From Streptomyces tsukubensis (lineage in GTDB: Bacteria > Actinomycetota > Actinomycetes > Streptomycetales > Streptomycetaceae), in assembly GCF_003932715.1 (NCBI RefSeq), contig NZ_CP020700.1, forward strand, positions 6,904,501 to 6,968,500: a stretch of DNA of 64,000 nt. The letters run 5' to 3'. The position numbers and the translations under genes are program-made. The stretch's first letter is position 1. The number at the start of each line of letters is the position of its first letter. Positions 25,176-34,172 of the stretch are shown here, in pieces. Under the pieces are notes generated by a model. The model was not told where the DNA came from and searched no databases. It worked only from the letters and a program-made list of their open reading frames with translations.

Positions 25176-26956
25176 GCACCCCCCTCCGGACCGCCGCCCC
25201 CGGGGGCTCGACCGCACTGCCCGTCGCCACCGGCGCCCAGGTCCTCCGCGCCGGGCTGCGCCTGATCCGGGCCGACCGGCGCGCCTTCGGCGTGGTGATG
25301 CTCCTGAACTTCCTGGCCGCCGCGACCGGACTCGCCGCCCCCTGGCTGGTCGGCCGGATCGTCGACGAGGTACGCGGCGGAGCCGGGGTCGCCACCGTCG
25401 ACCGGCTGGCCTTCGCCATCGTCGCCTTCGCCGCCGCCCAGCTGCTGCTGGTCCGCTGGGCCCGGCTGGCCGGCCACCGCTTCGGCGAACGGAGCCTCGC
25501 CCGGGTCCGGGAGGAGTACGCGGAACGCGCCCTCGCCGCCCCCGCGTCCGTCGTCGAACGCGCCGGTACGGGCGATCTCACCAACCGCGGCACCACCGAT
25601 ATCGCGATCGTCGGCACCACCCTGCGCGACGCCGTCCCCGACGCCCTCGTCAACAGCGTCCAGTCGCTGTTCGTCATCGGCGCCGTCTTCGCCCTCGACC
25701 CCCTGCTGGGCGCCGTCGGACTGCTGAGCCTGCTCGGGGTCTGGACGGCCACCCGCTGGTATCTGCGCCGCGCCGGGACCGCCTACCACGAGGAGGGCAC
25801 CGCGAACTCGGCACTCGCCGAGGAACTCGCCGTGACCGCGGCCGGATCCCGGACCGTCGAAGCCCTCGGGCTCCAGCGGGAACGCACCGAAGCCGCCGAG
25901 ACCGCGGTCCGGCACTGTCTGCGCACCCGCTTCCGGACCCTCTACCTCCGCTGCGTCTTCTTCCCCGCCATCGACATCGCGTACCTCCTCCCGGTCGCGG
26001 TCGTCCTGCTGCTCGGCACCGTCCTCGTCGACGCGGGCACCGTCACCCTCGGCGCCGCCGTCGCCGCCACCCTCTATCTCCACCGGCTGGCCCAGCCACT
26101 GGACGCCGTCCTCATGAGGGTCGAACAGCTCCAGGGCGGCGGAGTGGCCTTCGCCCGGGTCGAAGGCCTCGGCCTGATCCCCCGGACCGACCGCGACGAC
26201 GCGGCACCGGACCCAGAAGGGCAGCGGATCGTGGTGGCCGGAGCCCACTTCGCGTACGACGGCGGGGAAGACGTCGTACGGGGCGTCGAACTGACCGTAC
26301 GGCCCGGTGAACACCTGGCCGTCGTCGGCCCGTCCGGCGCGGGGAAGACCACACTCGGACGGCTGCTCGCGGGCCTGGACGCCCCGCACCGCGGCTCGGT
26401 CACGGTCGGCGGGGTGCCGGTCTCCGCACTCGGCCCCGCACAGCTCCGCCGCCATATCGCGCTCGTCACCCAGGAACACCACATCTTCCTCGGCACCGTC
26501 CGCGACAATCTGCAGATCGCCGCCCCCGGCGCCGGGGACGACGAACTGCGGGCCGCCCTCGCCGCCGTGGGCGCGGCGGGCTGGGCCGACGCACTGCCCG
26601 AAGGCCTCGACACCGAACTCGGCCCCGGTGGACACACCCTCGACGGCGCCCGGTCCCAGCAACTGTCCCTGGCCCGGGTGGTGCTCGCCGACCCCCACAC
26701 CCTGGTACTCGACGAGGCCACCGCCCTCCTCGACCCGCGGACCGCCCGCCATACCGAACGGGCGCTGGCCGCCGTCCTCGGCGGCCGTACCGTCATCGCC
26801 GTCGCCCACCGCCTGCAGACCGCCCACGACGCCGACCGGGTCGCGGTGATGGAGGACGGCCGGCTCACCGAACTCGGCACCCACGACGAACTCGTCGCGG
26901 CGGGCGGCGCCTACGCGGCCCTCTGGGAGACCTGGCACGGCGGCCCGGAGCAGTAG
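25172..26956 (+). CDS. ABC exporter half-transporter with active Walker motifs, degenerate signature
   Basis: A 594-residue partner of the preceding gene. Six membrane segments lie at about residues 35-330, and the ATPase domain at about 350-590. Walker A GPSGAGKTT and Walker B LVLDEATALLD are intact, and the H-loop reads VIAVAHRL. The signature is LDGARSQQLSLAR instead of LSGGQ. It complements the first subunit, so the heterodimer has one complete catalytic site and one site with neither Walker A nor signature. The substrate is unknown. Translational coupling (ATGA) fits a 1:1 complex. Confidence 0.92.
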   Translation: MSTPLRTAAPGGSTALPVATGAQVLRAGLRLIRADRRAFGVVMLLNFLAAATGLAAPWLVGRIVDEVRGGAGVATVDRLAFAIVAFAAAQLLLVRWARLAGHRFGERSLARVREEYAERALAAPASVVERAGTGDLTNRGTTDIAIVGTTLRDAVPDALVNSVQSLFVIGAVFALDPLLGAVGLLSLLGVWTATRWYLRRAGTAYHEEGTANSALAEELAVTAAGSRTVEALGLQRERTEAAETAVRHCLRTRFRTLYLRCVFFPAIDIAYLLPVAVVLLLGTVLVDAGTVTLGAAVAATLYLHRLAQPLDAVLMRVEQLQGGGVAFARVEGLGLIPRTDRDDAAPDPEGQRIVVAGAHFAYDGGEDVVRGVELTVRPGEHLAVVGPSGAGKTTLGRLLAGLDAPHRGSVTVGGVPVSALGPAQLRRHIALVTQEHHIFLGTVRDNLQIAAPGAGDDELRAALAAVGAAGWADALPEGLDTELGPGGHTLDGARSQQLSLARVVLADPHTLVLDEATALLDPRTARHTERALAAVLGGRTVIAVAHRLQTAHDADRVAVMEDGRLTELGTHDELVAAGGAYAALWETWHGGPEQ

Positions 26957-26975
26957 CCCCCGGTCCCGGACAGCC

Positions 26976-27011
26976 GAAGACCGCCGTCTCCGGCCGGAGA
27001 CGGCGGTCTTC
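26976..27011. terminator. Palindromic terminator between the ABC and antiporter genes
   Basis: GAAGACCGCCGTCTCCGG (26976-26993) and its exact reverse complement (26994-27011) form an 18-base-pair perfect palindrome. It sits between the convergent ABC gene (ends 26956) and the antiporter gene (ends 27028). Confidence 0.9.
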
Positions 27012-27027
27012 ACCGGGGCACCGGCGG

Positions 27028-28311
27028 CTACGCCGGTTCGGTCGCTGACTTCGGGTCGGGACCGGACGCCGGGCCCGTCACCGGGTCCTCCGCGGCCACC
27101 GGGTGCGCATGCGGCTCCGCCACCGCGACCGGGACCTCCTTCACCACGGGCGGCGGGGTACCGGCGTCGGTGAACCGCAGCAGCAGCGGCTCGGTCCAGC
27201 GCGCGGCCAGCGGCCCGAGGATCACCAGGATCAGGACGTACGCCGTGGCGATCGGCCCGATCCTCGGCTCCGACGCCACCGCCAGCCCCGCGATCACGAT
27301 GGAGAACTCCCCGCGCGCCACCAGAGCGCCGCCCGCCCGCAGCCGGCCCTTGGGGCCGATGCCCGCGCGCCGGGCCGCGTACCAGCCGGTCCCGATCTTG
27401 GTCGCCGCGGTGACGACCGCCAGCAGCAGGGCGGGCAGCAGCACCGGCGGGATCTCGGTCGGATCCGTCGACAGCCCGAAGAAGACGAAGAACACGGCCG
27501 CGAACAGGTCCCGCAGCGGCGTCAGCAGCTTGCGGGCGCCCTCCGCGACCTCCCCGGAGAGCGCGATACCGACCAGGAACGCGCCGACGGCCGCCGACAC
27601 CTGCAGCTCCTGGGCGACACCCGCGACCAGCAGGGTCAGCCCGAGGACCACCAGCAGCAGCATCTCCGGATTGTCGGAGTTCACGGCCTTGCTGATGACC
27701 CGTCCGTGGCGCAGCGCCAGATACAGGACGATGCCGACCGTGCCCAGCGCGATGAGGAGGGTGACGCTGCCGCCCGCGAGACCGACGCCCGCCAGCAGCG
27801 CCGTCAGCAGCGGCAGATACACCGCCATCGCGAGATCCTCCATCACCAGGATCCCGAGGACGACCGGGGTCTCCCGATTGCCGAGGCGCTCCAGATCCGT
27901 GAGGACCTTCGCGATCACACCGGACGACGAGATCCAGGTGACACCTGCCAGCGCGACCGCCGCGACCGGGCCCCAGCCCAGCAGCAGCGCGGCCGCCGCG
28001 CCCGGCAGCGCGTTGAGGACGAAGTCCACCAGACCGGACGGGTACTGCGTTTTGAGGCTGCCGACCAGCTCGGAGGCGCTGTACTCCAGACCGAGCAGAA
28101 GCAGCAGCAGGATGACGCCGATCTCCGCGCCCACGGCGACGAAGTCCTCACTCGCGCTCATCGGCAGCAGTCCGCCGGTGCCGAAGGCGAGCCCCACCAG
28201 CAGATACAGCGGGATGGGGGAGAGGCCTATCCGGCCCGCGAAGCGGCCTATCAGCCCCAGCCCGAGGATGATCGCGCCGAGTTCGATCAGCAGGGTCGTG
28301 GTCTCGTGCAC
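27028..28311 (-). CDS. Cation/proton antiporter, CPA2 family (KhtU-like)
   Basis: A 427-residue protein with about 12-13 membrane segments and a 45-residue Pro/Ala-rich cytoplasmic tail. It is CPA2-type (Kef/KhtU): IGRFAGRIGLSPIPLYLLVG at the start, EIGVILLLLLLGLE, and ALVARGEFSIVIAGL near the end. It has no RCK domain of its own. The regulator gene 2 bases upstream supplies one, as in KhtTU, which exports K+ in exchange for protons. GTG start. The K+ specificity is inferred from the KhtT-like neighbour. Confidence 0.9.
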   Translation of the reverse strand: MHETTTLLIELGAIILGLGLIGRFAGRIGLSPIPLYLLVGLAFGTGGLLPMSASEDFVAVGAEIGVILLLLLLGLEYSASELVGSLKTQYPSGLVDFVLNALPGAAAALLLGWGPVAAVALAGVTWISSSGVIAKVLTDLERLGNRETPVVLGILVMEDLAMAVYLPLLTALLAGVGLAGGSVTLLIALGTVGIVLYLALRHGRVISKAVNSDNPEMLLLVVLGLTLLVAGVAQELQVSAAVGAFLVGIALSGEVAEGARKLLTPLRDLFAAVFFVFFGLSTDPTEIPPVLLPALLLAVVTAATKIGTGWYAARRAGIGPKGRLRAGGALVARGEFSIVIAGLAVASEPRIGPIATAYVLILVILGPLAARWTEPLLLRFTDAGTPPPVVKEVPVAVAEPHAHPVAAEDPVTGPASGPDPKSATEPA

Positions 28312-28313
28312 GA

Positions 28314-28784
28314 TCAGCCTTCCGTGATGAGCTCGGCGAGGGCGTCCACGCCTTCACGGGTGCCGACGGCCACGAGCGTGTCCCCGAGCGCGAGCCGGAA
28401 GTCCGGCGCGGGCGACGGGTGGGCGCCGGTCCGCCGCAGCACGGCGACGACCGAAGCACCGGTCCGCGAGCGCGCCCGGGTCTCCCCGAGCAGACTTCCG
28501 ATGTACGGGGAGCGGGTGCCGATCTGGATGTGCTCCGTCACCAGGTCGATGCCGTCGGTCCGGACGGCGTCGATCGGCTCGGGGTCGATGAGGTGGGCCA
28601 GCGCGGTGGCCTCCTCGGAGGAGAGGGGGACTTCCACCACACAGGCGTCGGGATCGTCCGACTTGTAGAAGCCCAGGAACCGGCGGCCGTCGTGGTGGAC
28701 GACGACGGAGATGTGCCGACCCGCCTCGGTGGTGAAGTCGAATTGCGTACCGACTCCCGGCAATGGGGTCCGACGGGTGCCCAT
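28314..28784 (-). CDS. TrkA-C/RCK_C regulatory protein (KhtT-like)
   Basis: A 156-residue soluble protein. Residues about 1-65 form the N-terminal KhtT domain (LPGVGTQFDFTTEAGRHISVVVHHDGRR). The C-terminal TrkA-C (RCK_C) domain spans about 75-156: GASVVAVLRR, HPSPAPDFRLALGDTLVAVG. In Bacillus KhtT the RCK_C domain binds c-di-AMP and controls the antiporter KhtU. ATG 28784 has GGGAGG 5 bases upstream; longer frames were not preferred. It lies 2 bases before the antiporter gene. Confidence 0.88.
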   Translation of the reverse strand: MGTRRTPLPGVGTQFDFTTEAGRHISVVVHHDGRRFLGFYKSDDPDACVVEVPLSSEEATALAHLIDPEPIDAVRTDGIDLVTEHIQIGTRSPYIGSLLGETRARSRTGASVVAVLRRTGAHPSPAPDFRLALGDTLVAVGTREGVDALAELITEG

Positions 28785-28853
28785 GGTCGCCTCCCGGGGC
28801 GTGACCGAGCCGCCCAACGGCCGGGGTGCCGATGAGCGGCGGAAAATTGTGCT

Positions 28854-28877
28854 GTACACCGGCATTTTACGGTGTAC
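28854..28877. promoter_or_regulatory. Dyad upstream of the KhtT-like gene
   Basis: GTACACCG (28854-28861) pairs with CGGTGTAC (28870-28877) around an AT-rich 8-base spacer (GCATTTTA). It lies 70 bases upstream of the KhtT-like start, on the promoter side, and is a plausible repressor operator. The rest of 28785-29135 holds no other gene or clear signal. Confidence 0.4.
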
Positions 28878-29135
28878 GTGACAAGCCACCACGGGCGCGG
28901 TGCGGCACGGGCCCCGGGAGGGCCCGCCCGCAGCCGCGTTGCGGAGGCCTTGGCCGTCAACTCCCCGTCGTCGTATGATGATCAATTCGGGTGTGCGCTG
29001 CACATTGTCGTAAGGTATGTCGCCGGTACGGCCGATGGCACCGGCCCGGGCGGCGAGCCCCGTCGTGCGCACCGGCCGTACGCAACCCTCCTTCACGCAC
29101 CGGGCGCCGGATCACGCGCGCGTGAGGAGGCATCC

Positions 29136-29438
29136 ATGGGGCGGCCGGTGACGGCCGGAGCTGAAGAAGGACTGGACACCGTGACCGCGTCGCCGCTCGT
29201 TCCCGTACCGATTCCCGACCGTGTCGCGGCGCTGATCGGTTCCTGTATGCCCGAACGGGTGCTGGTGGCCGAGATGGAGGCGGACAGCGCGGCCCGGGAG
29301 ATGGGGATGCTGCTCAGCCCGCTCCGGGGCGAACAGGCGGCGGACCGGGAGCGGCTGCTGTCGGAGGTGGCCCGGGCGAACAAGGTGCTGGCGGCGTACA
29401 ACCCCCGGCTGATGGTCCTGCCGGGCAGCGGCTACTGA
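29136..29438 (+). CDS. Small conserved hypothetical protein
   Basis: A 100-residue, mainly helical soluble protein that I do not recognise. The ATG at 29136 has GAGGAGG upstream. The sequence has VPIPDRVAALIGSCMPERVL, an acidic helix with MEADSAAREMGMLLS, then DRERLLSEVARANKVL, AAYNPRLMVLPGSGY. There is no signal peptide. The 350 bases upstream are non-coding and the gene is monocistronic, convergent with the YchJ gene. Confidence 0.6.
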   Translation: MGRPVTAGAEEGLDTVTASPLVPVPIPDRVAALIGSCMPERVLVAEMEADSAAREMGMLLSPLRGEQAADRERLLSEVARANKVLAAYNPRLMVLPGSGY

Positions 29439-29456
29439 TCCCGGGCCGCCCCGCCA

Positions 29457-29894
29457 CTACTCGATGAAGGTCCCGTCGACATAGACCCAGGCACCGTCCA
29501 CCCGCCCGAAGGTGCTGCGCTCGTGCAGTTCGCCCCGCTGGCCCCGGTGGCGGTAGCGGGCCCGGAAGGTGACCGTGCCGCCGGTGTGGAAGGGGCTGCC
29601 GTCGGTGGTCGCGGTGATCTCCAGACCCTCCCAGACCATCAGCGGGTCGAGTTCCAGCTCCGGCGGCCGGGTGTCCGGATGCCAGGTCCGCAGCAGATAC
29701 CCGGTGTCCCCGGCGACGAACGCGCTGTAGCGGGAGCGCATCAGCAGCTCCGCCGTGGGCGCCTGGGCCTCTCCGGAGTGGAACCGTCCGCAGCACGCGC
29801 CGTAGGCGGCGGGCAGCCCGCAGGGACAGGGCGTGTCGGCGGTGAGCGCGCCGGGGGCGGGGGCGCGCCGGGGGCGCGCGGGTCGTGGAGCCAT
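29457..29894 (-). CDS. YchJ/UPF0225 family protein with SEC-C-like motif
   Basis: A 145-residue protein. A basic Pro/Ala N terminus leads to CPCGLPAAYGACCGRFH, the SEC-C-like zinc motif (CxC...CC-x-x-(F/H)H). The YchJ core follows: AELLMRSRYSAFVAGDTGYLLRTWHP, split here, and VTFRARYRHRGQRGELHERSTF. The family has an NTF2-like fold and unknown function. Length matches the family. Confidence 0.92.
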   Translation of the reverse strand: MAPRPARPRRAPAPGALTADTPCPCGLPAAYGACCGRFHSGEAQAPTAELLMRSRYSAFVAGDTGYLLRTWHPDTRPPELELDPLMVWEGLEITATTDGSPFHTGGTVTFRARYRHRGQRGELHERSTFGRVDGAWVYVDGTFIE

Positions 29895-29926
29895 GGGTCC
29901 ATTGTCGGACGGAGGCGGGCGGGGGA

Positions 29927-32900
29927 CTAATCGGTGGGGGAGGTCAGCAGGCGGTTCTCTTCGATGAAGCGTTCCGCGCGGATCCTGGCGGAGTCGGTAT
30001 CGCCGTCCTCTGCCGGGGGCAGACGGTCGTCCAGCTTCTCGATCAGCACGTCGCGGAGCAGAGCACGGGCTCCCGGAGCATGGGGCTCCTCGCAGAAGTC
30101 CATCACGTACTCCCAGGGCAGGTGCAGCAGGCGCAGAAGAGCCTCGACCACTGCCGCCCGGTACCGGCGGTGTCGGCCATGGGCCTCCAGCCCGCGCAGC
30201 AGCACCCGTCGTTCCCTTTCCTCGCCCATGCCGATGTCGACGAGCCGGAGCACCGTCGACGCCGGTATCCGGGCCACGTCCTGCTCCAACTGGCGCAGGA
30301 CAAGGATCCGGGCCGCTGTCCAGCTACCGCTCGTGAAGGAGAGCCCGGGGGCGGGTTCCAGGTATCGGGCGATCCGCCCGTACTCCTCCGCCAGCTCCTC
30401 GTCGCGTCCCTCCAGGCCACCGAGCAGCACCAGCCGGGTCAGCCGGTGGGCCAGCGAGGTCGCGGGTCCGTCGTCGGCGCCGATGAACGTGGTCACCGCC
30501 GCCGGGAGGATCTCGAAGTACGGATCGGCGGCATGGAGCACGATGGCGTCACTGGCGCCACCCGAGACCACCATCTTGTGCCGTATCTGACCGGGGCGGG
30601 AGCGGATGAACCCGAGGGCCTCCCCTTCCGCTTCGCGGGCGCTCCGGTTGAACAGCCAGTTCACGTCCACCGCCGACTGCTCCGGGCCGTCTCCGTACGC
30701 CGGTTCGATCTCCAGGTCCTGCCGGCCGTCGTGCCAGGTCTGCCGCAGCCGGAGCGCCATCGCGAAGTCCGTCCACTCGCCCTCCCGGAACGCGGCCCGC
30801 CAGAGCAGGGCCCTGCGGTGCCAGAGCGCCTCGGGCTTGTCCGCGCCGGGGAACAGTTCGTGGCCCTTCAGCCGGCCGGTGACATGGACCGTCAGCAGGA
30901 CGATGTTCGCGGAGTAGAGGCCGTGCCGGGAGGAGGTGGCGCGGACCTCGGGACGGTAGTCGGCATAGCGGTGCTCGGTGCGGGTGCGGTGGTCGCTGAG
31001 GACGGTCAGCAGCAGTTCACCGAGGCGCTCCCGGTCCGGGCCCGGGATCAGGGCGATTCGGGAGGCGGCGAAGCGGACGACCTGGCGGGAGGCGAGGGTG
31101 GCGTACGAGAGGAGGACGTACACCAGGTCGTCGTCGACGCGGGTACGGCCGACGGCGAGCGCCGGGCGGTGGCCGAGGAGCCCCTCCAGGAGCTGTACGG
31201 CGAGCCGGGCGACGAGGTACTCGCCGAAGGTGGCGTGGAGGAATTCGTACGTTGCGAGCCGTTCCGCGTCGCGGTACGCCTGGGCGCGCTGGACGAAGAA
31301 GAACCGGCCGAGGGCGATCTCGCCCTGGTTCAGCGGCGCCTGGAAGTCGTCGCCCGCGGGCGCGATCCGGCCGAGGAGGGCGGCGAGATCGGCCTCCGCC
31401 TCCTGGGCCGTGAGCCACTGGCGGCGGCGGTTGAGCATGCCGAAGGAGATCAGGGAGAGCCGCTGCAGCTCCTGTTCGACCCGGTCCTCCAGGGCGCGCC
31501 CGCCGATCCCGGGGGCGGACTTGAGCACCTCGCGGGTGGCGAAGGAGGTCAGCAGCTCCTCGTAGAGCGCTGCCTCGTCGAAGGGGGCCGTTCCGTCGGT
31601 CGCCCGCTGGAGGGCGTTGTCGGTGCCGTCGTACAGCGCGAGCATCAGCAGGAGCAGCGGCTGGGAGGCCAGCTCCCCGTGCCGGACGGCGACCTCCGCG
31701 GGCAGCGGGCTCAGCCCCCGGGCCGCGAGATAGGCGGCGTTGATCCGGTTCCACCAGCCGAGCCAGAGTTCGACCTGTCCCGCGCTGAAGGGTTCGAGGC
31801 GGAGGGCGAGGGTGTTCTCCGGGTAGCGGGGGCGGTCGGCGACGGCGGTGCGGCTGGTGACCACCGCGTAGACCGGGCGGCCCTGATCGGCCTCGCGCTG
31901 CTGGAAGCGGGTGACGCGGGTGAGGAAGTCGGACTGGCTGACGCCGGTGGCCTGGAGGAGTTCGTCGTAGCCGTCGAAGAGGAGGACCGGCATGGCGTCC
32001 CCGGCGGCGCGCACCAGCTCCGGCCAGGTGACGCGTTCACCGGTGGCGGCGCGGATCGCGTATTCGATCTGGTCCTGGACGTCGACGTCGGTGGGCACCT
32101 CGCGCAGCAGGATCCTGACCGGCAGATATCCGGCGGACGGCAGCCGGGCGGCGAGGATCTTGACGAGGACGGATTTGCCCGCGCCGGGCTGTCCGAGGAC
32201 CACCAGGGGGGTGCGGGTGTAGTCGGGCTGGGTGAGCAGCGCGGCCAGGCATTCGGTGAGATCGGAACGGACCGCGGTCCCGGACCACCAGTCCTCGTCC
32301 GCGGGTCCTGAGGGGCCGGGGGCGACCTCGCGGAGCCGGAACAGCGGGTCGATATAGCCCTCGGCCAGGCTGGGCAGGGTCACCCCGGCGGGGGCGTTGC
32401 CCTCGGAGAGGATGGGCCGGTCGAGGGCGGCCCGGTAGCCCGTGGTGAGGGCGGCGGCGGCATGGCGGGGAGCCGCGGCGGCGCTGAGCCCGGTGAGCGC
32501 GGACTCGATGCCGCTCAGCGACCGGCGGAGGGTGTCGCGGGTGGCCTGGTGGTCGATCTGTCCGGACCAGAAGCCGAATTCGGGTACGTCCTGGGCGAGC
32601 CGGGCGTACAACTCCTCGTAGCGGTCGGCGGCGCGGTCGACCAGCGATGCGTCGACCCTGGTCACCCGGTTTCTGGCGCCCTCGTCGAGGGCTTCGTAGA
32701 GCGCGAGGCCGCGGACGAAGTCACCGAGGGCGTTCGAGAACGCGGCGTAGCGGGCGCGGACCCGGAAGAGGTTCTCCTCGTACGGCAGATGGGGCGCGGG
32801 CGGGCGGACCGGGTAGTCCACCAGGGCACCGAAGAAGTCGAGGCCGGGGGTGCCGCCGTCGCCGGTGATCGCCACCTGCTCCCGTCCCGTCAGCTCCAGA

Positions 32901-33226
32901 TCCTGGAGCCGGTACGGCAGTTCGGTCTCGCCCAGCGCCTCGAACCAGGCGGTGATGGTGATCACGGTGTGGGCGGCGATGATCCGGTCCGAACGGGTAG
33001 CCCGGTCGGCCTCGGTGAGTCCGCCGCGCAGACCGGTCGTAAGATCGCGGCCGAGCCGCAGGACGCGCCCCTGGGCGTCGAGGAGATTGAGCACGGCGTC
33101 ACTGACGCCGCCCGTGGCGACCGAGAGCACGCCCCCGAGCGCCCGGTCCGCGGCGGCGAGACCGGCACTGTCCCCGGTCAGAATCGCCACCGCGTCACGG
33201 TAGTTGAGCTGCCGTCGTCCCCGCAC
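29927..33226 (-). CDS. Large NACHT-domain STAND NTPase (candidate defence protein)
   Basis: A 1099-residue protein. The N-terminal helical region (about 1-300) resembles the NACHT N-terminal helical domains (NNH class) of actinobacteria, beginning with LNYRDAVAILTG and continuing ITITAWFEALGE. The NACHT ATPase follows: Walker A GQPGAGKS (345-352), Walker B VLLFDGYDELL (414-424), and VVTSRTAVADRPRY as sensor region. A large helical C-terminal part (about 560-1099) has ATFGEYLVARL and many leucine-rich helices. There is no obvious nuclease or TIR effector and no signal peptide. Bacterial NACHT proteins include anti-phage proteins, but defence function here is inference. It is a single gene with its own promoter region. 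Confidence 0.88.
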   Translation of the reverse strand: MRGRRQLNYRDAVAILTGDSAGLAAADRALGGVLSVATGGVSDAVLNLLDAQGRVLRLGRDLTTGLRGGLTEADRATRSDRIIAAHTVITITAWFEALGETELPYRLQDLELTGREQVAITGDGGTPGLDFFGALVDYPVRPPAPHLPYEENLFRVRARYAAFSNALGDFVRGLALYEALDEGARNRVTRVDASLVDRAADRYEELYARLAQDVPEFGFWSGQIDHQATRDTLRRSLSGIESALTGLSAAAAPRHAAAALTTGYRAALDRPILSEGNAPAGVTLPSLAEGYIDPLFRLREVAPGPSGPADEDWWSGTAVRSDLTECLAALLTQPDYTRTPLVVLGQPGAGKSVLVKILAARLPSAGYLPVRILLREVPTDVDVQDQIEYAIRAATGERVTWPELVRAAGDAMPVLLFDGYDELLQATGVSQSDFLTRVTRFQQREADQGRPVYAVVTSRTAVADRPRYPENTLALRLEPFSAGQVELWLGWWNRINAAYLAARGLSPLPAEVAVRHGELASQPLLLLMLALYDGTDNALQRATDGTAPFDEAALYEELLTSFATREVLKSAPGIGGRALEDRVEQELQRLSLISFGMLNRRRQWLTAQEAEADLAALLGRIAPAGDDFQAPLNQGEIALGRFFFVQRAQAYRDAERLATYEFLHATFGEYLVARLAVQLLEGLLGHRPALAVGRTRVDDDLVYVLLSYATLASRQVVRFAASRIALIPGPDRERLGELLLTVLSDHRTRTEHRYADYRPEVRATSSRHGLYSANIVLLTVHVTGRLKGHELFPGADKPEALWHRRALLWRAAFREGEWTDFAMALRLRQTWHDGRQDLEIEPAYGDGPEQSAVDVNWLFNRSAREAEGEALGFIRSRPGQIRHKMVVSGGASDAIVLHAADPYFEILPAAVTTFIGADDGPATSLAHRLTRLVLLGGLEGRDEELAEEYGRIARYLEPAPGLSFTSGSWTAARILVLRQLEQDVARIPASTVLRLVDIGMGEERERRVLLRGLEAHGRHRRYRAAVVEALLRLLHLPWEYVMDFCEEPHAPGARALLRDVLIEKLDDRLPPAEDGDTDSARIRAERFIEENRLLTSPTD

Positions 33227-33403
33227 GGATCCCCCGTTGATCTACCCGCCCCGTTGTCCGGGTCCGGTCTACCACGAGCCCGCGCGCTCCGCCGAACGTC
33301 TGCCCGGATTCGGCGCGGTCGCGTCACTGACGACCGGTGATAGCGGTGACGCGGGCGCGGGGTGGTCGGCGGGGCCTGCTGCCGGAGGTTCTCGGGTGGT
33401 CGT

Positions 33404-33961
33404 TCAGCCGGTCGACCAGGTCCTGAGGGCCGCGGTGGTCGGGAAGTTCGCCACATCGCGGTCGAGGCCGCCGGAGATGCTGTACTGGTGGAACACCCAG
33501 GAGTGCTGGATACGCGGCCGTCCGGCCGTGGTGACGTCCGCGATCCACAGCCCGTCGCCGCACCGGGACGTGGTGTCGCGGTGCAGCCAGAAATCGGTGT
33601 TGCAGTACAGCACGGTGCGGTGCCCCGGCCGCAGCCGCTCCACCTCGGCGAGGAAGGCGTCCTTCTCCGCACAGCTCGCCGCGGTGCCGTCGGCGGTCGT
33701 CTCCCAGTCGCACGCGAGGACGTCCCCGGGCCGGCTGTCGGCCTGTGCGACGAAGTACGCCGCCTGGGCGGCGATCTGCCCCGGCCACAGGAAGTGGTAG
33801 AAGCCGACGACGGCACCGGCGTCACGGGCCGTGGCGGCCTGCTTGGCCTGCACCGGACTGGTCCAGGTACGCCCCTCGGTGGCCTTGACGAACACAAAGC
33901 CCAGCCCGCTCGCGTCGTACGTCGGCTGATACGCCGACACGTCCACGCCCCTGACGGTCAT
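33404..33961 (-). CDS. Glycoside hydrolase family 25 lysozyme-like protein
   Basis: A 185-residue single-domain GH25 muramidase. The DxE motif regions are visible: RGVDVSAYQP at the start, FVKATEG, ACDWETT (catalytic D/E), WIADV, and WVFHQYS. It has no signal peptide and no cell-wall binding domain; an ATG at 33961 with AGAGGAG upstream gives MTVRGVDVSAYQ. It would be cytoplasmic unless released by another route. It is a stand-alone gene and no phage genes are near it. Confidence 0.88.
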   Translation of the reverse strand: MTVRGVDVSAYQPTYDASGLGFVFVKATEGRTWTSPVQAKQAATARDAGAVVGFYHFLWPGQIAAQAAYFVAQADSRPGDVLACDWETTADGTAASCAEKDAFLAEVERLRPGHRTVLYCNTDFWLHRDTTSRCGDGLWIADVTTAGRPRIQHSWVFHQYSISGGLDRDVANFPTTAALRTWSTG

Positions 33962-34172
33962 GACCGCTCCTCTGCCCTGATCCGGTGTCCTGGTCCGCTG
34001 GGGAGTCCACGAAACCCGTACAGGGAAACGAGGGGACGGCCCGGCCGGTTCGGCCTGCCGCCCGGCGCACGGAGACCGGCGGAATCGTACGGACCGGTCC
34101 GCCCGGCACTCCGCGCCACCGGCGTACGCCACCGGGGGGCGCCGGGACGCCGGGCCCCGGTCATACCGCCTG

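Noticed and set aside
29885..32311. 808-codon open frame opposite the NACHT gene
   Set aside because: Antisense shadow; no domains, biased composition, and the minus-strand gene has clear NACHT motifs.
33404..33961. Prophage remnant because of the lysozyme gene
   Set aside because: No integrase, capsid, holin or attachment-site repeats are near it.
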